A DNA stretch of 64,000 bases, from positions 224,107 to 288,106 of the forward strand of contig CAYWRZ010000003.1 in assembly GCA_964460845.1 (NCBI GenBank), in the 5' to 3' direction. The DNA is from CAYWRZ01 sp964460845 (GTDB lineage Bacteria > Bacteroidota > Bacteroidia > Flavobacteriales_D > UBA2798). The position numbers were made by a program, and so were the translations under genes. A model generated the notes under the pieces. The model worked only from the letters and a program-made list of their open reading frames with translations, was not told the DNA's origin and did not search any database. Of the stretch, positions 61,655 through 64,000 are shown one piece after another. Each line of letters opens with the position of its first letter. Position 1 is the first letter of the stretch.

Positions 61655-62944
61655 TCAAAAGCTCAGATACCTTTCCAGTTCATAATATGAGCCGTTTTCC
61701 AGCACTACTTTGGCATAAATGGTGAATTGGCCCCAGCAGGTAAAACGGATGGCAAAACGGTTGTTCTTATCGGAAGAGGATCGCACCCTGGGATTAAAGG
61801 TCGAATGCAGCGTATATTCGACATAAGCGACTTTTTGCACAAAAGCCGGAGTGGCGTTGAGCGAAACCGTGACTTCGCGGCTGTTGCCATTGGTGGTTTT
61901 TGTGGCCAGCACTTTTACGGTATGGGTAAGCGCGATAGTTTCGTGCTTTTCATCGTCGTCGTCTTGCCCCGGAGGCAAAGGCTGATCGTCGAAGCTCAGG
62001 TAACGCGACAGTGATCGGGTGCTGCCGTCGCTGAACGTAACCACGGCTTTTACTTCAAACATGCCCCATACGTAGATTCCCATTCCGAAATTGGAAGCTT
62101 TGTTGTCCATTTTCCGAAACCGGTTAGAGAAGGTAGGATGCAGCTCATATACCACATCTTTAATGTGATTCAGGGCATTGGCACTTCCTGCCACATAGAT
62201 TTGGATGTATTTCTGCAAGCCCGGTCGTGCGGCTTTTTCTTCGGGGGTCATATCACGACTAATGTGATTCAGTGTCACGCTTTTATCGATAGTGCTGGGC
62301 GGCGGATCGGGTGTTGTTCTTCGCGGGCCGTAAAGTGTGGTTACGCCGATTATATCGCCTTCGCTGAGCTTGCCCCAGTTAGCGTAGCTGGGGTTACAGT
62401 AGTTCATTACCGATTGCAGGTCGCAGGTGGTGATCCAAAAATCGCCGTCGGTACCTTGTTTGTCATCGTCGCAAAAATAGCAGTCGTTACGGTTATGCTC
62501 GTGCGAAAAGCCTAATGCATGGCCAAATTCGTGCACGGCAATGGCAACGATGTACTCTTTGCGCCGGTATTTCATGCTGGGCGACCAGTTGTTAAAGGTG
62601 AAGTTGAGCACCATGCCATCGCGCATCCCGTTGATACGATTGCCCAGCCCTTTTACGTGGGGTCCTTCGTCGCTGATTTTGATGCGTATTCCTTTCGAGT
62701 TGGTTTGCGATTTCCCCCAGTTGGTAAAGGTGATATCGGCCACCGCCTGCCAGGTATTGGTGATGGCTTCTTTCACCCATTCACGTTCCTGTGCGTTTTC
62801 GGGCGATGGGTTTTCCCAGGTTACTTCTACCGTATTGCTGTTCCATTTGGTTCCCTTGAGTGCAAAGGCATTTTCGCGCTGCGCATAAAGGGTAGCCGAA
62901 AGAAAAGGAGAAAGCAGCAGGCAAAGAAGTATCAGTTTTTTCAT
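61655..62944 (-). CDS. Secreted HExxH metallopeptidase with two pYEATS-like domains
   Basis: ATG 62944 is used (two codons after a TTG); signal peptide ILLCLLLSPFLSATLYAQ. The catalytic domain (about 30-215) has HEFGHALGFSHEHNR (His138, 142, 148) and Met-turn SVMNYCNP (178-185), matrixin/astacin-like. Two related C-terminal domains follow: about 222-317 with VVYELHPTF (264-272), WGMFEVKAVVTFSDGST and RYLSF; and about 338-429 with VEYTLHSTF (375-383), CWGQFTIYAKVVLENGS and RYLSF. That pattern is that of prokaryotic YEATS-like (pYEATS) Ig-fold domains. An acidic Pro/Asp linker (324-334) separates them. Confidence 0.85.
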   Translation of the reverse strand: MKKLILLCLLLSPFLSATLYAQRENAFALKGTKWNSNTVEVTWENPSPENAQEREWVKEAITNTWQAVADITFTNWGKSQTNSKGIRIKISDEGPHVKGLGNRINGMRDGMVLNFTFNNWSPSMKYRRKEYIVAIAVHEFGHALGFSHEHNRNDCYFCDDDKQGTDGDFWITTCDLQSVMNYCNPSYANWGKLSEGDIIGVTTLYGPRRTTPDPPPSTIDKSVTLNHISRDMTPEEKAARPGLQKYIQIYVAGSANALNHIKDVVYELHPTFSNRFRKMDNKASNFGMGIYVWGMFEVKAVVTFSDGSTRSLSRYLSFDDQPLPPGQDDDDEKHETIALTHTVKVLATKTTNGNSREVTVSLNATPAFVQKVAYVEYTLHSTFNPRVRSSSDKNNRFAIRFTCWGQFTIYAKVVLENGSYYELERYLSF

Positions 62945-63053
62945 AATCAAAGAGGTAAGACAGAAAATAGGAAGGATAAATATAGTAAAATGTCTTTATT
63001 CCGAACAGGATATAAATACAGGGATTTATCGGGCAACCGTACTAAAGCGCGGG

Positions 63054-63692
63054 TTATTTTTTCTTAAACGCGAGTCCTTCGCGGGTCAGAATTTCATGAA
63101 ATTTAGGCAATGAAGCCTTCCCTATGCCGTGCAGAGAAAGTATTTCTTTTTCAGTGCGGGCGGCTAATTTTTTAGCAGAGGTGATGCCTTCCGCTTCGAG
63201 CGCACGTTTTACCGGGGCGGCGAAGGTGCTGAGAAACCCTTCTTTCGGTTTTTTGGTTTTTTCGCACAGCGGACAGCCAGGGCAGTCGCTCGATTTGTAA
63301 TAGGTATGTCCGTTTTTGCAGATGCGCTTGTTTTTTTTCAGGGCAGCGATTTTGGTATTTTCTTTTACCCTGAACAAGACGATACGCCGAATCAAATCCA
63401 GCGGCATGGGCTGGTCGAGTGGAAACTGCACCGAACCTTTGGCACCTTTGTAAACCGATAATTCTTTTTTAAACGCCTCGATTCCCGAAGGTACGGGGTA
63501 AAATCCGATATGATTTTTGAAAGCGGCGAAATGTATCAGGTTACCGTGCAGTACGTAAGAAGGCATGGCGTATTTGATACATTCTTCGGCTCCGGGCGCT
63601 GCTTTTTGGATAGTACGCCTGATCTGTGTCAGGTACTTGCGGATTTCCTTCGGAAATTCATTGATGTACTGATCGACTTCCTGGGCGGGCAT
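63054..63692 (-). CDS. DUF1801 protein fused to a zinc-ribbon-like and HhH region
   Basis: 212 residues, cytoplasmic. The N-terminal DUF1801/YdhG domain (about 1-118) has YINEFPKEIRKYLTQIRRTIQKAAPGAEECIKYAMPSY and FAAFKNHIGFYPVPSGIEAFKKEL. It is followed by a Cys/His cluster (about 124-145: CKNGHTYYKSSDCPGCPLC) that could bind zinc, and a C-terminal helix-hairpin-helix-like end (EILSLHGIGKASLPKFHEILTREGL) recalling the RNA polymerase alpha C-terminal domain. The function of the DUF1801 core is unknown; the rest suggests nucleic acid binding. Confidence 0.85.
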   Translation of the reverse strand: MPAQEVDQYINEFPKEIRKYLTQIRRTIQKAAPGAEECIKYAMPSYVLHGNLIHFAAFKNHIGFYPVPSGIEAFKKELSVYKGAKGSVQFPLDQPMPLDLIRRIVLFRVKENTKIAALKKNKRICKNGHTYYKSSDCPGCPLCEKTKKPKEGFLSTFAAPVKRALEAEGITSAKKLAARTEKEILSLHGIGKASLPKFHEILTREGLAFKKK

Positions 63693-63716
63693 AGGGATTA
63701 TTTTGGAGGAAAGATA

Positions 63717-64000
63717 CGGTGCTTTCGACTTCGCTCAATCACCTTGTGTCCTTTTTTCGGTTTGGTTCAATCACCTTGTGGTGTTTTTTAGAGGAGTGTT
63801 CCGAGAGTAGGTTGAGCGAAGCTGAACCCTGTTTTTTGTGTCCGGTGCTTTCGACTTCGCTCAATCACCTTGTATCCTTTTTTCGGTTTGGTTCAATCAC
63901 CTTGCGGTGTTTTTTAGAGGGGGTGTTCCGAGAGTAGGTTGAGTGAAGCTGAACCCTGTTTTTTGTGTCCGGTGCTTTCGGTTTCGCTCAATCACCTTGT
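63717..64000. repeat. 126-bp tandem repeats, array continuing past the window
   Basis: A unit beginning CGGTGCTTTCGACTTCGCTC occurs at 63717-63842 and 63843-63969 (126 and 127 bp, about 95% alike) and again, cut by the window end, from 63970 with small differences. Each unit contains the arms CTTCGCTCAA and TTGAGCGAAG (TTGAGTGAAG in copy 2) about 80 nt apart, so each can fold back on itself, plus an internal variant TTTGGTTCAATCACCTTG and T-runs. It looks like an intergenic repeat family, possibly dispersed in the genome. No gene is seen in 63693-64000. Confidence 0.75.

Noticed and set aside
63717..64000. Tandem repeats as a CRISPR array
   Set aside because: Unit length is about 126 bp with no short repeat/variable spacer pattern and no cas genes nearby.

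Overview
The window is chromosomal DNA from a member of the Bacteroidota. The signs are Por-type (T9SS) C-terminal sorting domains, a carboxypeptidase-regulatory-domain TonB receptor, FARM-type DnaG and HppD/HmgA sequences of the Bacteroidota form, several Bacteroidota-only secreted families, and promoters of the TTTG...TAnnTTTG kind. It is rich in ordinary housekeeping genes, so most of it is core genome; the accessory or unusual parts are small.

Layout. 1-5.7 kb (+): end of rlmN, a secreted protein, a polyprenyl diphosphate synthase, a barrel-like secreted protein, free-methionine sulfoxide reductase and an Ig-like lipoprotein. 5.7-11.9 kb (-): dnaG with a MORN-repeat lipoprotein, the tyrosine-catabolic pair hmgA-hppD, and trhO. 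11.9-15.2 kb (+): SDR threonine dehydrogenase, cysS, bacilliredoxin. 15.2-18.2 kb (-): a DsbD-type thiol-disulfide transporter preceded by a free-standing copy of its N-terminal domain. 18.4-19.6 kb (+): a two-gene HTH/Fic cassette (mobile mystery proteins A and B) with its own promoter, operators and terminator. 19.6-22.5 kb (-): a small conserved protein, tilS, pabB. 22.6-28.7 kb (+): a surface-protein pair behind a structured leader, a secreted protein, a GT2 glycosyltransferase, a 3'-5' exonuclease and a lipoprotein. 28.8-30.5 kb (-): recJ. 30.5-40.8 kb (+): secreted protein plus a very large NtrY-like kinase; then enoyl-CoA hydratase, flippase, dUTPase, acyltransferase, uvrC. 40.8-45 kb: gpsA (-), TonB receptor (+), small secreted protein (-).

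45.5-64 kb is dominated by exported proteins: an M43 peptidase with a T9SS tail, a lysozyme-like protein, a lipoprotein, an M23 endopeptidase, a second gluzincin-like peptidase and a third HExxH peptidase carrying two domains that look like prokaryotic YEATS domains. Between them are an acyl-CoA carboxylase/kinase/response-regulator operon (-), a DUF3108 protein (+), a DUF4328 membrane protein, a sterol-desaturase-family protein, a pair of paralogous secreted proteins and a DUF1801 fusion. The window ends inside a 126-bp tandem repeat.

The most striking unlisted signal is upstream of the sterol-desaturase-family gene: a promoter, a 27-codon reading frame with three consecutive cysteine codons, and a strong intrinsic terminator 42 nt before the gene. 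This is the layout of a transcription attenuator. Other structured leaders precede the 22.8-kb surface-protein pair, the TonB receptor and the small secreted protein at 44.4 kb.
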